NCBI GenBank assembly: GCA_050742535.1
Contig: JBOGIQ010000336.1
Span: forward strand, 1-6,710
DNA: 6,710 nt
Source of the DNA: Gp6-AA40 sp050742535
GTDB lineage: Bacteria > Acidobacteriota > Vicinamibacteria > Vicinamibacterales > UBA2999
Direction of reading: 5' to 3'
Shown here: positions 1-6,710 of the stretch, in pieces
Position numbering within the stretch: the stretch's first letter is position 1
Layout of the letters: each line of letters begins with the position of its first letter
Notes under the pieces: model-generated
Seen by the model: the letters and a program-made list of their open reading frames with translations, nothing else
Databases searched by the model: none
What the model was told of the DNA's origin: nothing
Translations under genes and position numbers: made by a program

Positions 1-926
<926 letters not shown>

Positions 927-930
927 TGGT

Positions 931-936
931 CTCCTT
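931..936 (-). promoter_or_regulatory. Ribosome binding site of ppdK
   Basis: AAGGAG read on the minus strand, four bases before the ATG at 926. It is one of the clearest Shine-Dalgarno matches in the window and fixes the start of ppdK. It lies inside the 11-mer CGAAGGAGACC (938-928), which matches the first 11 bases of the neighbouring tandem repeat units at 8 of 11 positions, so it may be a decayed third unit. Confidence 0.8.
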
Positions 937-938
937 CG

Positions 939-995
939 GTCGGCACCCCTGAAGGGGCGCCCTACGGTCAGCACCCCCTGAACCGGCGCCCTACG
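939..995 (-). repeat. Two tandem repeat units (29 and 28 nt) between glyS and ppdK
   Basis: Read on the minus strand, unit 1 (995-967) and unit 2 (966-939) both begin CGTAGGGCGCC, share TTCAGGGG in the middle and end TGCTGAC or TGCCGAC. They are directly abutted and identical at about 25 of 29 aligned positions; the differences are a GG/CC dinucleotide, one G indel and one T/C. The units fill most of the 76-nt gap between the glyS stop and the ppdK start. Unit 2 is a near-perfect palindrome that can fold as a hairpin. The arrangement resembles short interspersed palindromic (REP-like) elements in operon gaps, but whether it recurs elsewhere in the genome cannot be seen here. Confidence 0.8.
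942..961 (-). other. Strong RNA hairpin just upstream of the ppdK ribosome binding site
   Basis: In the minus-strand transcript, 961-942 reads GGCGCCCC, loop UUCA, GGGGUGCC. This gives an 8-bp stem with seven G-C pairs and one G-U wobble, closed by a tetraloop. Its 3' side ends five bases before AAGGAG. No U-run follows, so it is not a standard intrinsic terminator. It could instead protect the upstream message, act as an RNase site, or modulate ppdK translation. These roles are inference; the stem itself is read directly. Confidence 0.65.
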
Positions 996-1002
996 TTCTC
1001 AC

Positions 1003-3195
1003 TTAGTCAGTCACGATTTCAGAAATGTCCGCGATGTCCAGGATGCGGTCGCGCAGCCGTCCAACCAGCGAGAGCCGCGCCTCGCGCAGCTCTCCCTCGT
1101 CGGCCATCACCAGGACATCGTCGAAAAGCTTCGCGACGAGCGGCTGCAGCGCACCGATCTCCGTGAACGCACGACGATACTCGCGCCTGCCTGCCGCGTG
1201 GCTCAACGCGGACTCCAGGCCAGGCAGTGCGTTGACGAGTGCCAGTTCAGCCGGCTCGGTCAACCGCTGCGGCCGCACTTCCGTAACGGGCGGGACGTCT
1301 TTGGTGATGTTCTTAACCCGTTTGAACAGCGTCGCGACGCCTTGCAGCTCAGGTGAGCCGCTCAGCTGCGCCAGCGCTTCCAGCTTCAGGCGGGCTTCCA
1401 CCACATCCACATTCGGCCAGGCGTGAAGCACTGCCCGGATGTTACGAATGTCGAATCCTCGTTCCTGAAACAGGTATGTAACGCGCTCGCGAACAAACGT
1501 AACCAGGGATGCGTGCGCCTGACCCTCCAGCGCAAACTCGCCGTGATGCGCGGCGTACTCCAGGAGCGCCTCGACGGGGATTCGTCCCACCGGCCCGATC
1601 AGGTCCGGCAGGTCGGTGAGAACCTTCACCACTCCCTGTGCCTGCCGGCGAAGTCCCAGCGGATCGCGGGAACCGGTCGGACGCTCTCCCGCAGCGAACA
1701 TGCCGACCAGCGAATCGAGCTTGTCGGCAAGCGAGACCGCGACCCACGTCACCGCCGCTGCGCCCAGCTGCTGGCGTGAAGGAGGCGCGTCCGCTTCGAC
1801 GCCAATCGGCAGATAGTGGTAGTAGATCGCCTTCCAGACGGCCTCCGGCTTTCCTTCTTCGCGGGCGTAAATGCCGCCCATCGTGCCCTGCAGCTCGGTG
1901 AACTCACGCACCATATCGGTGGCAAGGTCCGCCTTGCAGAGCAGCGCCGCCTCTGTCGCCTGCGCCTCCGTGTTCGGCTGCCCCAATGTTTTTGCGAGCT
2001 GCCCGGCGAGGCGAGAGACGCGCAGGGCCTTCTGCTTGTAGTCGCCAAGGCTCTTGTGGAACAGGATCGTCGACAAGCGGTCGATCCGCGACTCGAGCGG
2101 CTGCTGGCGATCTTCGTCCCAGAAAAACCGGGCGTCGCGAAGCCGCGCCGTGAGCACCCGCTCGGCGTTGCGGGCGATCACCTCCGGCTTTTCCGCCTGC
2201 GTGTTCGTCACGGCGAGGAACGCCGGCTTCAGTCTGCCCTCGTCATCCACCACCGGAAAGTAGTGCTGGTGGTGAATCATGGTGGTGGTCAGCACTTCTT
2301 CCGGAAGCTGGAGGAACTCGACCGGATAATGCCCCGCGACAACCGAGGGGTATTCGACGAGGTCGGGAACCTCCTGCAGCAGTGACGAGTGCGCCGCGAC
2401 GAGGCCGCTGACGCGGCCGCCCAGCTTGCGCGCGTGTGTTTCGAGCTCGCGCCTGATCTTCGACTCGCGCTCGCTCCGCTGCAGGATGACGAAGTTTTCG
2501 AGCAGCCGCGCTTCGTAGTCGTCGAACGTCTTGATCTTGATCGCCCGGCCGGCACGTCCGCTCGTGGTCAGAAAGCGGTGTCCGTAGGTATTGGCTCCCG
2601 TCCGGATGTCCTGGACCGTCGGGCCCTGCGCCAGCTCGGTACGGCGAATGACGAATGGCACCACGCGTCCGCCGTACAGCAGGACGAGCCATCTGATCGG
2701 CCGCGCGAAGACGAGGTCGCCCTTGCCGTCCTCGAGATAGGCGTCCCAGCGCATCTGCTTTGGAAACGTCAGGCTTCGCAGCAGACCGGCCATGACGTCC
2801 GGCAGCACGTCGACGGTCGCCTTGCCGCGTTGCCGCACCGTATAGGCCAGATAGGGACCCTTCGGCGTGTCCTTCCGCTCGAGAGCGGCCACCTCCACGC
2901 CGTACTTCCTCGCGAACCCCACCGCGGCAGGCGTCGGCTCCCCGTCCGATTTGAATGCTGCCGATACGGGAGGCCCGGTAACGAGCTCTTCGAAATCCGT
3001 CTGCCGCTCGGCAAGCTTGACGACGCGCCCGGTCAGGCGACGGGGCGTGCTGTACGTTTCAGCCGGCGCATCCGTCTCCAGCCGGTGCTCCTTGAGCCGG
3101 GCGTCCAGCTGCTCGCCGACCTGCCGGGTCAGGCCTGGAAGCCAGCTCGCCGGAATCTCCTCGCAGCCGATCTCGATCAGCAGCTCGCGATCCAC
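1003..3195 (-). CDS. glyS: Glycyl-tRNA synthetase beta subunit
   Basis: This is the large subunit of the bacterial alpha2-beta2 class II glycyl-tRNA synthetase. It binds and positions tRNA-Gly while GlyQ makes glycyl-AMP. It has 730 residues against about 680-690 for E. coli and Bacillus GlyS. Family landmarks, recognised by comparison with E. coli GlyS from memory, are the N-terminal LLIEIGCEEIPASWLP (5-20), YSTPRRL (48-54), LTFPKQMRW (142-150), FARPIRWLVLLYGG (163-176), TTTMIHHQHYFPV (303-315), ERVLTARLRDARFFWDEDR (345-363), the HD-like LLCKADLATDMVREFTELQG (418-437), SLADKLDSLVGMF (488-500), DPLGLRR (511-517) and a C-terminal DALR-type anticodon-binding region (about 640-725) ending in RILDIADISEIV. 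The GTG start at 3195-3193 directly abuts the glyQ stop. GGAGGG at 3208-3203, inside glyQ, is well spaced at 7 nt. The stop is TAA. Zero spacing suggests translational coupling with glyQ and matched subunit synthesis. Confidence 0.97.
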   Translation of the reverse strand: MDRELLIEIGCEEIPASWLPGLTRQVGEQLDARLKEHRLETDAPAETYSTPRRLTGRVVKLAERQTDFEELVTGPPVSAAFKSDGEPTPAAVGFARKYGVEVAALERKDTPKGPYLAYTVRQRGKATVDVLPDVMAGLLRSLTFPKQMRWDAYLEDGKGDLVFARPIRWLVLLYGGRVVPFVIRRTELAQGPTVQDIRTGANTYGHRFLTTSGRAGRAIKIKTFDDYEARLLENFVILQRSERESKIRRELETHARKLGGRVSGLVAAHSSLLQEVPDLVEYPSVVAGHYPVEFLQLPEEVLTTTMIHHQHYFPVVDDEGRLKPAFLAVTNTQAEKPEVIARNAERVLTARLRDARFFWDEDRQQPLESRIDRLSTILFHKSLGDYKQKALRVSRLAGQLAKTLGQPNTEAQATEAALLCKADLATDMVREFTELQGTMGGIYAREEGKPEAVWKAIYYHYLPIGVEADAPPSRQQLGAAAVTWVAVSLADKLDSLVGMFAAGERPTGSRDPLGLRRQAQGVVKVLTDLPDLIGPVGRIPVEALLEYAAHHGEFALEGQAHASLVTFVRERVTYLFQERGFDIRNIRAVLHAWPNVDVVEARLKLEALAQLSGSPELQGVATLFKRVKNITKDVPPVTEVRPQRLTEPAELALVNALPGLESALSHAAGRREYRRAFTEIGALQPLVAKLFDDVLVMADEGELREARLSLVGRLRDRILDIADISEIVTD

Positions 3196-4086
3196 CTACG
3201 CGCCCTCCGCCGATTGCGGCGACGCCTCGGTCGCGTCGCCGACGTACGCGCGCGCGATCTTGACCGCGAGCTGACGCACACGAAGGATGTACGCGGTCCG
3301 TTCAGTGACGCCAATGCTGCCGCTCGAGTCGAGGATGTTGAACAGATGCGAGCATTTCAGCGCGTGTTCGAGTGCGGGCCACACCAGGCCCGAGTCGAGC
3401 AGCTGCCCCGCGAAGGCAAAATTCTTGTCGAACAGATCGCGATGGAGCGCGGCGAACTCCGCCGGCGGAATGTTCACCTGACCGAACGCATACTTCGACT
3501 GTTCGACTTCCTCCCGCAACCGGACTTCCCCGTATTTCACGCCGCCGCCCCACTCCAGATCGAACACGTTCTCGACGCGCTGCAGGAACATCGCGATGCG
3601 CTCGAGGCCGTAGGTGATCTCGCAGGAGATCGGCGCGAGATCCATGCCGCCGACCTGCTGGAAGTAGGTGAACTGCGTGATCTCGAGACCATCCAGCAGG
3701 ACCTGCCACCCGATCCCCCAGGCGCCAAGCGTCGGCGACTCCCAGTTGTCTTCCTCGAACCGGATGTCGTGCTGCCGCGGGTTGATGCCGCACGCTTCGA
3801 GGCTGTCCAGATACAGCTGCTGCACTTCGTCCGGCGACGGCTTCAGAATGACTTGATACTGGTGGTGTTTGAACAGGCGATTCGGATTCTGTCCGAACCG
3901 GCCATCGTCCGGCCGACGCGACGGCTGGACGTACGCAACGCTCCACGGTTTGGGCCCGAGCACACGGAAGAGCGTCTCCGGGTGCGACGTGCCGGCGCCG
4001 ACTTCCAGATCGAGCGGCTGCTGCAGCAGGCATCCGTGGGACGACCAGAATGCCGACAGCTTGAGGATGAGGTCTTGGAACGTCAC
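3196..4086 (-). CDS. glyQ: Glycyl-tRNA synthetase alpha subunit
   Basis: This is the catalytic subunit of the heterotetrameric synthetase that activates glycine with ATP and charges tRNA-Gly together with GlyS. Its 296 residues match the usual length of about 300. Visible class II landmarks are FQDLILKLSAFWSSHGC (3-19), QPLDLEVGAGTSHPET (23-38), the motif 2 region from RVLGPKPWSVAYVQPSRRP (41-59) to DGRFGQNPNR (61-70), HDIRFEEDNWESPTLGAWG (106-124), TQFTYFQQVGG (137-147), EITYGLERIAMFLQ (156-169, motif 3 with its Arg) and VTERTAYILRVR (260-271). The start is GTG at 4086-4084, which gives the family-typical TFQ start, but no good Shine-Dalgarno is seen; reinitiation after recO, which stops 14 nt upstream, may help. 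The stop is TAG, directly followed by the glyS GTG. The last ~14 residues (about 283-296) are low-complexity and probably disordered. Confidence 0.97.
   Translation of the reverse strand: MTFQDLILKLSAFWSSHGCLLQQPLDLEVGAGTSHPETLFRVLGPKPWSVAYVQPSRRPDDGRFGQNPNRLFKHHQYQVILKPSPDEVQQLYLDSLEACGINPRQHDIRFEEDNWESPTLGAWGIGWQVLLDGLEITQFTYFQQVGGMDLAPISCEITYGLERIAMFLQRVENVFDLEWGGGVKYGEVRLREEVEQSKYAFGQVNIPPAEFAALHRDLFDKNFAFAGQLLDSGLVWPALEHALKCSHLFNILDSSGSIGVTERTAYILRVRQLAVKIARAYVGDATEASPQSAEGA
3203..3208 (-). promoter_or_regulatory. Ribosome binding site of glyS inside the end of glyQ
   Basis: GGAGGG on the minus strand, seven bases before the GTG at 3195. It lies within the last codons of glyQ and supports the GTG start that abuts the glyQ TAG, an arrangement expected for translational coupling of two subunits. 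Confidence 0.65.
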
Positions 4087-4100
4087 GAAGCGACTGTCTT

Positions 4101-4796
4101 TTAGCTTTCCGCGCGGCGCAACTCGCGAAGCACCCTGTCCGATTTCAACGACTTCTCCAAATGCGTCGCGATCAGCGCACGATGCACGCCTTCCAGTTCC
4201 CGCAGGACGCGCACGTCAGCCGGCACGGCGCCAACCTCGTGCGGCGGAACGGCTCGCGCCGAGGCCAGGAATCCCAGTGCCTGTGGCGACAACGTGCCGC
4301 GCACCTCGGGGTATACCCCCTGCAGGCGCAGCAGCCAGTACTCGAAATAACGCGCCAGCGGCTCCGGCGGCGCGCCGGCCGTCAGCGCCTCCAGCATGGA
4401 CGCACCCAATCGGTACAACCGATCGTCGGCGTCGCTGTCCTGCGCCCACTCGTCGAGCAGTTCCGCGATGTATTCGACGAGCAGATAGCGGCCCGCCAGA
4501 GCGGGTGTCGCCGCGCTCGACGATTCTTTCAGCGACGACGCCGTCAGCGACAGTGGCGAGCGGACCGTCTCGGCGTAGTTCAGCCCGACCAGTTCCCGCC
4601 GTTCGCTCTCGAAATACGCCACCCTGACTTCGGTCAGCGGCTCGAGCGCGCCGGCAAATCGGGACCGCTGCCGCCGTGCCCCCTTGGCAACGCCGCGCTT
4701 CTTACCGCGGTCCTTCGTCAGGAACACGACGATCCGGTCGGCTTCACCCAGTTTATAGGTGCGGAGAATCAGCGCTTCGGCTGTGTGCAGCGGCAC
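4101..4796 (-). CDS. recO: DNA repair protein RecO, cysteine-free form
   Basis: RecO is the RecFOR-pathway mediator that binds single-stranded DNA and SSB and helps load RecA onto gapped DNA. The 231 residues match the usual ~240. The N-terminal OB fold is recognisable: TAEALILRTYKLGEADRIVVFLTKDRG (5-31), the basic GKKRGVAKGARRQRSRFAGALEPLT (31-55), and VRVAYFESERRELVGLNYAE (57-76). The helical C-terminal domain follows, with AGRYLLVEYIAELLDEW (101-117) and LARYFEYWLLRLQGVYPEV (147-165). Many RecO proteins then carry a four-cysteine zinc site. Here that segment is VRGTLSPQALGFLASARAV (165-183), and the whole protein has no cysteine. GTG at 4796-4794 is the chosen start because family similarity begins directly after it; only a weak GACGGA lies upstream. 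The stop is TAA. It sits 31 nt after mgtE and 14 nt before glyQ. Confidence 0.93.
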   Translation of the reverse strand: MPLHTAEALILRTYKLGEADRIVVFLTKDRGKKRGVAKGARRQRSRFAGALEPLTEVRVAYFESERRELVGLNYAETVRSPLSLTASSLKESSSAATPALAGRYLLVEYIAELLDEWAQDSDADDRLYRLGASMLEALTAGAPPEPLARYFEYWLLRLQGVYPEVRGTLSPQALGFLASARAVPPHEVGAVPADVRVLRELEGVHRALIATHLEKSLKSDRVLRELRRAES

Positions 4797-4806
4797 GAAT
4801 CCGTCT

Positions 4807-4833
4807 ATTTTAGTGGCAAAACCCTGCTTACAA
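4807..4833 (-). promoter_or_regulatory. Possible weak internal promoter before recO
   Basis: On the minus strand TTGTAA (4833-4828, overlapping the mgtE stop codon) is followed after 15 bases by TAAAAT (4812-4807). Both hexamers resemble sigma-70 elements, but the spacer is short and this A+T-rich patch is only a chance-level match. If real, it would let recO-glyQ-glyS be transcribed independently of mgtE. Confidence 0.2.
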
Positions 4834-6198
4834 GCCCGCCAGGTGCTGAATAAAGATGGTCGCCAGACCCAGGTACGCGAAGAACCCGGCGATATCGGTC
4901 AGCGTCGTGATGAACACGGACGAGGCGAGCGCGGGATCGACGTTCGCCGCCCGCAGGCCGAGCGGCACCAGCGTCCCGGCTGTGGCGGCGACGAACATGT
5001 TGATGATCATCGCCGCGCCGAGTACCAGACCGAGCGTCGCGTTGCCGCGCCAGACCCACGCCACCAGCGCAGCGATCACCCCGAGCACCATGCCGTTGCC
5101 CAGTCCGACCGTCGCCTCCTTCAGCAGCGCCTTCCTCGAGTTGCTCCACGTCAGCTCGCCAAGCGCGATACCGCGAACGATCACGGTCAGCGTCTGCGTG
5201 CCCGCGTTTCCACCCATCCCGGCAACCACGGGCATGAAGATCGCGACGGCGGCCAGCTGGTCGATCGTCGGCTCGAAAATCGCCACGACGACCGTGGCGA
5301 GAAACGCGGTCATCAGGTTGATGCCGAGCCACGGCAGCCGTTTCCGGAACGACTCGCTCGCCGGCGTAAACGCCCGGTCGTCGCCGGCGACACCGGCCAG
5401 ACGGTAGATGTCCTCCGTCGCCTCGTCCTTGATGACGTCGATGACGTCGTCGACCGTGATGATCCCGACCAGCTTGTTCTCTTCGTCGACGACGGGAATC
5501 GCCAGCAGGTTGTACGCGGCCACCTGCCTCGCCACTTCCTCCTGGTCCATGTCGACGCGGGCGCTGATCAAATCGGCGGTCATGATCCGCTTCAGCGGCG
5601 TTTCCGGCGACACGAGGAGCAGCCGGCGCAGCGACACGACACCCACCAGGTGCATCCGGTCGTCGACGACGTAGAGGTAGAACACCATCTCGACGTCGCG
5701 GTTGTTCTGGATCTCGGTGATCGCCTCGCCAACCGTCATGTCCTCGTTCAACGCGAAGACACTCGGGTTCATGATGCGGCCGGCCGTCTGCTCGTCGTAT
5801 TCGAGGAGGTTCTCGACGACCCCCGACTCCTTGGGGCGCATCAAATCGAGGACAGCCGCCGACAGCTCTTCGGGCAGGTGATCGATCAGCGCGGCGGCAT
5901 CGTCCGACTCGATCTCCTGAGCCAGTTTGGCGATCTCTTCCGCCGAGCGAGTGGCGAGGAGTGCGGCGCCTTTCTCGGGGCCGAGCTCGGAAATCGTCTC
6001 CATGGCGAGGCGGCCGTTCCGATCCGCCAGGAGGCTGAAGGCGGCCTCGCGGTCCTTGTCGGGCAGTTCGCCGAGAATCTGGGCGAGGTCGGCAGGATGC
6101 TGCTTCTGCAGCAGGTTCAACAGGTTAGCGGTTGCACCAATGCGCAGCAGTCGTTTGACCGAGTCGAGGACGAGATCGATTCTGCGCTGCGCCGCCAT
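4828..6198 (-). CDS. mgtE: Magnesium channel/transporter MgtE
   Basis: MgtE is a homodimeric inner-membrane Mg2+ channel that is gated by intracellular Mg2+ bound to its cytosolic domains. From the ATG at 6198 the protein has 456 residues, matching the ~450 of Thermus and Bacillus MgtE. Domains in order: the helical MgtE_N domain (about 15-120, with LLQKQHPADLAQIL and ELPDKDREAAFSLL), a CBS pair (about 135-255, with TAGRIMNPSVFALNEDMTV, YVVDDRMHLVGVVSLRRL, IPVVDEENKLVGIITVDDVIDV), a connecting helix (about 256-285), and about five membrane segments (290-456). The signature FMPVVAGMGGNAGTQTLTV is at 321-339, and the aspartate of TTLTDIAGFF (residue 435) corresponds to the Mg2+-selecting pore Asp432 of Thermus MgtE. 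A longer frame opens 17 codons upstream, but GGAAGA (6210-6205) sits 6 nt before 6198 and similarity starts there. It is the first gene of the minus-strand run. The stop is TAA. Confidence 0.96.
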   Translation of the reverse strand: MAAQRRIDLVLDSVKRLLRIGATANLLNLLQKQHPADLAQILGELPDKDREAAFSLLADRNGRLAMETISELGPEKGAALLATRSAEEIAKLAQEIESDDAAALIDHLPEELSAAVLDLMRPKESGVVENLLEYDEQTAGRIMNPSVFALNEDMTVGEAITEIQNNRDVEMVFYLYVVDDRMHLVGVVSLRRLLLVSPETPLKRIMTADLISARVDMDQEEVARQVAAYNLLAIPVVDEENKLVGIITVDDVIDVIKDEATEDIYRLAGVAGDDRAFTPASESFRKRLPWLGINLMTAFLATVVVAIFEPTIDQLAAVAIFMPVVAGMGGNAGTQTLTVIVRGIALGELTWSNSRKALLKEATVGLGNGMVLGVIAALVAWVWRGNATLGLVLGAAMIINMFVAATAGTLVPLGLRAANVDPALASSVFITTLTDIAGFFAYLGLATIFIQHLAGL

Positions 6199-6204
6199 TG
6201 TGAA

Positions 6205-6210
6205 TCTTCC
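6205..6210 (-). promoter_or_regulatory. Ribosome binding site of mgtE
   Basis: GGAAGA on the minus strand, six bases before the ATG at 6198. It decides between this start and the in-frame codon 17 residues further upstream, for which no comparable site or family similarity is seen. Confidence 0.6.
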
Positions 6211-6228
6211 GACACTGATAAACGGCTC

Positions 6229-6237
6229 AATGTAGCA
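6229..6237 (-). promoter_or_regulatory. Candidate extended -10 promoter of the mgtE operon
   Basis: The minus strand reads TGCTACATT (6237-6229), a TGn extended -10 followed by TACATT, matching TATAAT at four of six positions. No convincing -35 is found 16-18 bases upstream, which is tolerated by extended -10 promoters. Transcription would begin near 6222, leaving a leader of about 24 nt with the ribosome binding site in it. This is the only reasonable candidate seen in the 94-nt spacer for this direction. Confidence 0.3.
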
Positions 6238-6238
6238 C

Positions 6239-6267
6239 GGAAGAAACACGAAGATCGGCGCGTCTAA
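6239..6267 (+). promoter_or_regulatory. Candidate ECF-type promoter of the sigma factor gene
   Basis: GGAAGAA (6239-6245) and GTCTAA (6262-6267) are separated by 16 bases, resembling the ECF pattern of GGAAC-type -35 and CGTC/GTCTAA-type -10. Transcription would start around 6273-6275, giving a leader of about 18-20 nt before the GTG at 6293. Because ECF genes are often autoregulated, the gene may be read by its own product. TCTAAT (6263-6268) in the same place also resembles a sigma-70 -10, so the assignment is uncertain. Confidence 0.35.
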
Positions 6268-6292
6268 TGGTCAGGTGGGTGGGGGTGGCGAC

Positions 6293-6710
6293 GTGAGCTC
6301 CGAAATCCTCGAGGCATGTCGCCGCGGGGACCGGGAAGCGTTCCGGGCGCTGTACGAGGCGTACAAGGACCGCGTCTACTCGATCGCGTTCTACTTCTTT
6401 CATGCGGATGCCGATGCGGCAAGCGAGGTAACCCAGCAGGTGTTCCTGAAGTTGATGCGTGAGATCGCCCGTTTTCGCGGAGACGCCGCGTTCTCGACGT
6501 GGCTCTACCGGATGGTCGTCAACGCGTGTGTCGACCGGTCGCGCAGCCGGCGCAGGGACGCGGACGCCGGCGATCCGGTGGTGCTCGACCGCATGCCGGC
6601 GCCCGGCTCGCACGAGGAGTCGTTCGCGCAGAAGCAGCTGGCGGCATCGGTGCAGCAGGCGATTGCGACGCTGCCGGCGAAGCTGCGCGCGGCCATCCTC
6701 CTGCGATATT
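6293..6710 (+). CDS. ECF-type RNA polymerase sigma factor (cut by right window edge)
   Basis: This is an extracytoplasmic-function sigma factor of the sigma-70 family, which directs RNA polymerase to a specific promoter set, often under control of an anti-sigma factor. The 139 visible codons show region 2 (about 1-85): EILEACRRGDREAFRALYEA (4-23), YKDRVYSIAFYFF (24-36), the polymerase-binding/-10 segment ASEVTQQVFLKLMREI (43-58), and FRGDAAFSTWLYRMVVNACVD (61-81). A short linker rich in D, P and S (about 86-115) follows. Then comes the start of region 4, VQQAIATLPAKLRAAILLRY (120-139), where the window ends; the helix-turn-helix is not visible. The GTG at 6293 is preferred, with G-rich GGGGGTG upstream and the conserved SEIL...CRRGD just after it. 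An in-frame GTG at 6275 is the alternative. It is divergent from mgtE. I cannot assign an ECF subgroup or a stimulus. Confidence 0.93.
   Translation, partial: MSSEILEACRRGDREAFRALYEAYKDRVYSIAFYFFHADADAASEVTQQVFLKLMREIARFRGDAAFSTWLYRMVVNACVDRSRSRRRDADAGDPVVLDRMPAPGSHEESFAQKQLAASVQQAIATLPAKLRAAILLRY

Larger units (their letters stand above)
6205..6244. repeat. 7-bp inverted repeat in the divergent spacer
   Basis: TCTTCCG (6205-6211) and CGGAAGA (6238-6244) are perfect inverted copies separated by 26 bases. One arm overlaps the mgtE ribosome binding site; the other overlaps the candidate -35 element of the sigma gene. It could be an operator for a dimeric regulator, but arms of this length also arise by chance. 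Confidence 0.4.

Noticed and set aside
939..1002. Intrinsic terminator after glyS
   Set aside because: A strong stem exists, but no U-run follows it on the transcript; instead the ppdK ribosome binding site comes next.
2389..4104. Plus-strand open frame of 571 codons opposite glyS and glyQ
   Set aside because: It is fully antisense to two strongly recognised genes, its predicted protein is Arg/His/Leu/Asp-rich with no recognisable domain, and such frames are common shadows of G+C-rich codon bias.
6199..6249. Longer mgtE with 17 extra N-terminal residues
   Set aside because: The extra residues lack family similarity, the start at 6198 has a well-placed GGAAGA, and 456 residues matches the family length. 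The longer form would also remove most of the promoter space.
4759..6267. Plus-strand open frame of 502 codons opposite mgtE
   Set aside because: It is a mirror frame of mgtE with a typical antisense composition (long runs rich in V, D, H, R and Q) and no known motif, and it runs across the mgtE-recO junction. There is no promoter or ribosome binding site worth noting.
6199..6292. M-box Mg2+ riboswitch ahead of mgtE
   Set aside because: M-box leaders are about 150 nt or more. Only 94 nt lie before the divergent gene, and the likely leader is about 24 nt. No M-box-like helices were seen.
6267..6296. Nine-codon open frame overlapping the sigma factor start by GTGA, as a leader peptide
   Set aside because: It has no ribosome binding site of its own, and the best promoter candidate would start transcription after its ATG. 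A frame this short is expected by chance.

Overview
The window is a compact, G+C-rich stretch of ordinary bacterial chromosome. Five genes lie head to tail on the minus strand and one gene starts divergently on the plus strand at the right edge. Gene content, codon use with many G/C third positions, frequent GTG starts, a two-subunit glycyl-tRNA synthetase, and the style of the sigma factor and pyruvate phosphate dikinase suggest a G+C-rich Gram-negative-type lineage. Acidobacteriota or a deltaproteobacterial-type phylum fits best. This is an inference, because no rRNA or other decisive marker is present.

Layout, in transcription order on the minus strand (right to left): mgtE (magnesium channel, 6198 to 4828), recO (recombination mediator, 4796 to 4101), glyQ (glycyl-tRNA synthetase alpha, 4086 to 3196), glyS (beta, 3195 to 1003) and ppdK (pyruvate phosphate dikinase, first 308 residues, 926 running off the left edge). 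The gaps are 31, 14, 0 and 76 nt, so one polycistronic unit is likely. Only the glyS-ppdK gap is longer than a linker. It holds two tandem units of 29 and 28 nt, one of which folds into a strong hairpin just upstream of the ppdK ribosome binding site.

On the plus strand, an ECF-type RNA polymerase sigma factor starts at 6293 and is cut by the right edge just inside its region 4. The 94-nt divergent spacer (6199-6292) has to carry both promoters. It contains an ECF-like element pair, which hints at autoregulation of the sigma gene, an extended -10-like element facing mgtE, and a 7-bp inverted repeat.

Functionally the minus-strand genes are housekeeping: Mg2+ entry, DNA repair, glycine charging, and pyruvate/PEP interconversion. 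I see no mobile element, CRISPR array, tRNA, rRNA, riboswitch or defence system. No stretch above 300 nt lacks a gene. I found no clear new biological system. The items most worth a second look are the tandem hairpin repeat before ppdK, the possible ECF autoregulatory promoter, and a RecO without any cysteine.
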